23,236 nucleotides of DNA from UBA4719 sp035654835 (GTDB lineage Bacteria; Actinomycetota; Actinomycetes; Actinomycetales; Dermatophilaceae), in the NCBI GenBank assembly GCA_035654835.1, contig DASRVZ010000136.1, positions 1-23,236 on the forward strand. Direction: 5' to 3'. The notes beneath the pieces were generated by a model. It did not search any database and was not told the DNA's origin. It was given only the letters and a program-made list of their open reading frames with translations. Both the position numbers and the translations under genes were made by a program. Shown here piece after piece: positions 21,704-23,236 of this stretch (its first letter is position 1; every line of letters starts with the position of its first letter).

Positions 21704-23236
21704 CTAGAGGCCAAGGGAGGCCTCGAAGGCTCCCTCTTCAAGGCGGGTCTTCATCGACATCAGGAACCGTGCTGCGTCCGCGCCGTCAACCACCCGGTGG
21801 TCGTACGACAGCGCCAGATAGACGATGGAGCGGATCGCGATCGTCTCGCCACCGTCGTTGTCCTTGACCACCACGGGACGCTTGACGACCGCACCGGTTC
21901 CGAGGATGGCGACGTTGGGCTGGTTGATGATCGGGGTGTCGAACAGTGCTCCGCGGCTGCCGGTGTTGGTGAGCGTGAAGGTGCCCCCAGCGAGCTCATC
22001 GGGGGAGACCTTGTTCGTACGGGTCCGTTCGGCCAGGTCGGCGATCTTGCGTGACAGGCCGGCGATATTGAGGTCACCGGCATCTCTGATCACCGGCACG
22101 AGCAGGCCGCGTTCGGTGTCGACCGCGACGCCCAGATTCTCGGAGCCGTGATAGGTGATCTGGTCACCCTCGACGCTGGAGTTGACGGTCGGGTGGGCCT
22201 TGAGAGCCTCGACCGCAGCGAGAGCGAAGAATGGCAGGAAGCTCAGCTTCGCGCCCTCACGGGCCTCGAAGTCGCGCTTGGCCTTGTCGCGAAGTCTGGC
22301 GATCTTGGTCACGTCGACCTCAACCACCGTGGTGAGCTGCGCCGAGACCTGCAACGACTCGACCATGCGCGCAGCGATGACCTTGCGCAGTCGGCTCATC
22401 TTCTCGGTCGTCCCGCGTTTGGGCGAGACCGTCGGGCCACCGCCCGTAGTCAAGGCGATCGGCGCCGATGCGCTGGCTGGGACCGCAACGGCCGTCACCG
22501 CGGCCAGAGCAGCCGAGGCAGCATCGAGTACGTCCTGCTTGCGGATCCGACCGCCGACGCCGGTGCCCCTGAGTGTGGCGAGGTCGATGCTGCTGTCGCT
22601 GGCGAGCTTGCGTACCAACGGTGTCACATATGCCGAGGCGTCAGCCGCGCTGGAGGTCGGCGCCAGCGCACCGGCGGTGGAGATCGGTGCCGCGGCTGGC
22701 GAAGCAGAGTCAGCAGGCGCAGGCGCAGGCGCAGGCGCGGCATAGGCAGGCGCGGGCGGGGTTGCAGGCATCGGTGGGGTCGGTGCGGGTTCTTCAACCG
22801 GCGCAGTCGGCGCCGGTGCCTGGACAAGAGCAGCCGGTGCTGGCTCTTGCACCGGCTCGGCGACGCGGGGTGCCTCTCCATCCTGGCCACCGATGATGGC
22901 CAGATCGGCGCCCACAGCGACGGTCTCGTCCTCGCCGACCAGGATCTTGGTGACGGTGCCGGCGACCGGGGAGGGTATCTCGGTGTCGACCTTGTCGGTC
23001 GAGACCTCGAGCAACGGCTCGTCACGCTCGATCTGGTCACCTTCGGCCTTGAGCCAACGGCTGACTGTGCCCTCGGTCACCGACTCGCCCAGAGCCGGCA
23101 TCCTCACGGTGGTGCCTGCGGCCGGCACTGCGGCCGGCTCCTCGGCCGGCTCTGCGGCGACGGGTGCCTGAGCGGGCTCCTGAGCCATCGGTCGCGGTGC
23201 CTCTTCCTGCGCGGGCGGGGCGATGGGGGGCTGCTC
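21704..23236 (-). CDS. sucB: 2-oxoacid dehydrogenase E2 component (dihydrolipoamide acyltransferase), 5' end outside window
   Basis: E2 is the core of the 2-oxoglutarate or pyruvate dehydrogenase complex and carries the lipoyl groups made by LipB and LipA. The frame is open to the right edge. The 16 codons before the ATG at 23188 (EQPPIAPPAQEEAPRP) look like a Pro/Ala linker, so that ATG is internal and at least one lipoyl domain is probably missing. Visible parts are one lipoyl domain (about 40-118) with Lys in STDKVDTE (codon 22991-22993), a long Ala/Pro linker with six-base repeats near 22715-22740, and an E3-binding domain (YVTPLVRKLASDSSIDLATL to GRIRKQDVLDAA). The catalytic domain ends with SYDHRVVDGADAARF, holding the active-site His and Asp. 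The name sucB (dlaT in mycobacteria) rests on family and context; which complex it serves is not decidable here. Confidence 0.93.
   Translation of the reverse strand, partial: EQPPIAPPAQEEAPRPMAQEPAQAPVAAEPAEEPAAVPAAGTTVRMPALGESVTEGTVSRWLKAEGDQIERDEPLLEVSTDKVDTEIPSPVAGTVTKILVGEDETVAVGADLAIIGGQDGEAPRVAEPVQEPAPAALVQAPAPTAPVEEPAPTPPMPATPPAPAYAAPAPAPAPADSASPAAAPISTAGALAPTSSAADASAYVTPLVRKLASDSSIDLATLRGTGVGGRIRKQDVLDAASAALAAVTAVAVPASASAPIALTTGGGPTVSPKRGTTEKMSRLRKVIAARMVESLQVSAQLTTVVEVDVTKIARLRDKAKRDFEAREGAKLSFLPFFALAAVEALKAHPTVNSSVEGDQITYHGSENLGVAVDTERGLLVPVIRDAGDLNIAGLSRKIADLAERTRTNKVSPDELAGGTFTLTNTGSRGALFDTPIINQPNVAILGTGAVVKRPVVVKDNDGGETIAIRSIVYLALSYDHRVVDGADAARFLMSMKTRLEEGAFEASLGL

Noticed and set aside
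23186..23188. ATG as the start of the E2 protein
   Set aside because: The frame stays open to the window edge with linker-like Pro/Ala/Glu residues, and E2 proteins of this type have lipoyl sequence ahead of such linkers.

Overview
The window is high-GC DNA with actinobacterial gene content and gene order. From about 6.86 kb to the right end it holds a recognisable chromosomal block. Read leftwards, the order is 2-oxoacid dehydrogenase E2 (sucB/dlaT), a TIGR01777 SDR protein, lipB, lipA, a DUF4191 membrane protein, an RDD membrane protein and glnA. This is the order known around glnA1 in Mycobacterium and relatives. A GlnR-type operator upstream of glnA and several apparently leaderless genes also fit an actinobacterium. 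Family or genus cannot be fixed from this window; a Micrococcales-like lineage is my guess.

Positions 1-6850 look like one end of an integrated mobile element. They hold the C-terminal part of a MobF/TraA-type relaxase-helicase that runs off the left edge, then a gap with a decayed reading frame. Next come a self-inhibited Fic AMP-transferase gene, a 0.8 kb non-coding stretch rich in repeats and operator-like sites, a MerR/excisionase-type DNA-binding protein and a tyrosine integrase. The integrase ends about 30 bp from the 3' end of glnA, so that gene end is the likely attachment region.

Positions 6863-13567 hold glnA, RDD, DUF4191, lipA, a two-gene ABC-2 exporter and lipB. The exporter sits between lipA and lipB. 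LipB and LipA make the lipoyl cofactor that the E2 protein at the right end carries.

Positions 13612-20644 are a variable stretch inside the conserved block. It holds a ferritin-like/Cys-cluster/PDZ protein, an MMPL/RND transporter followed by a Gfo/Idh/MocA oxidoreductase, an S51 peptidase gene broken by an apparent 1-nt deletion, a membrane-anchored kinase-like protein with a degenerate active site, and a small membrane protein. Positions 20761-23236 return to the conserved block with the TIGR01777 SDR protein and the E2 gene, which runs off the right edge.

The most unusual signals are: a promoter/operator module present as two matched copies flanking the fic gene; a cluster of GGGGNACGT sites upstream of the excisionase; a 29-codon leader coupled to the integrase that begins with the same five residues; and the ferritin-like/Cys-cluster/PDZ fusion.
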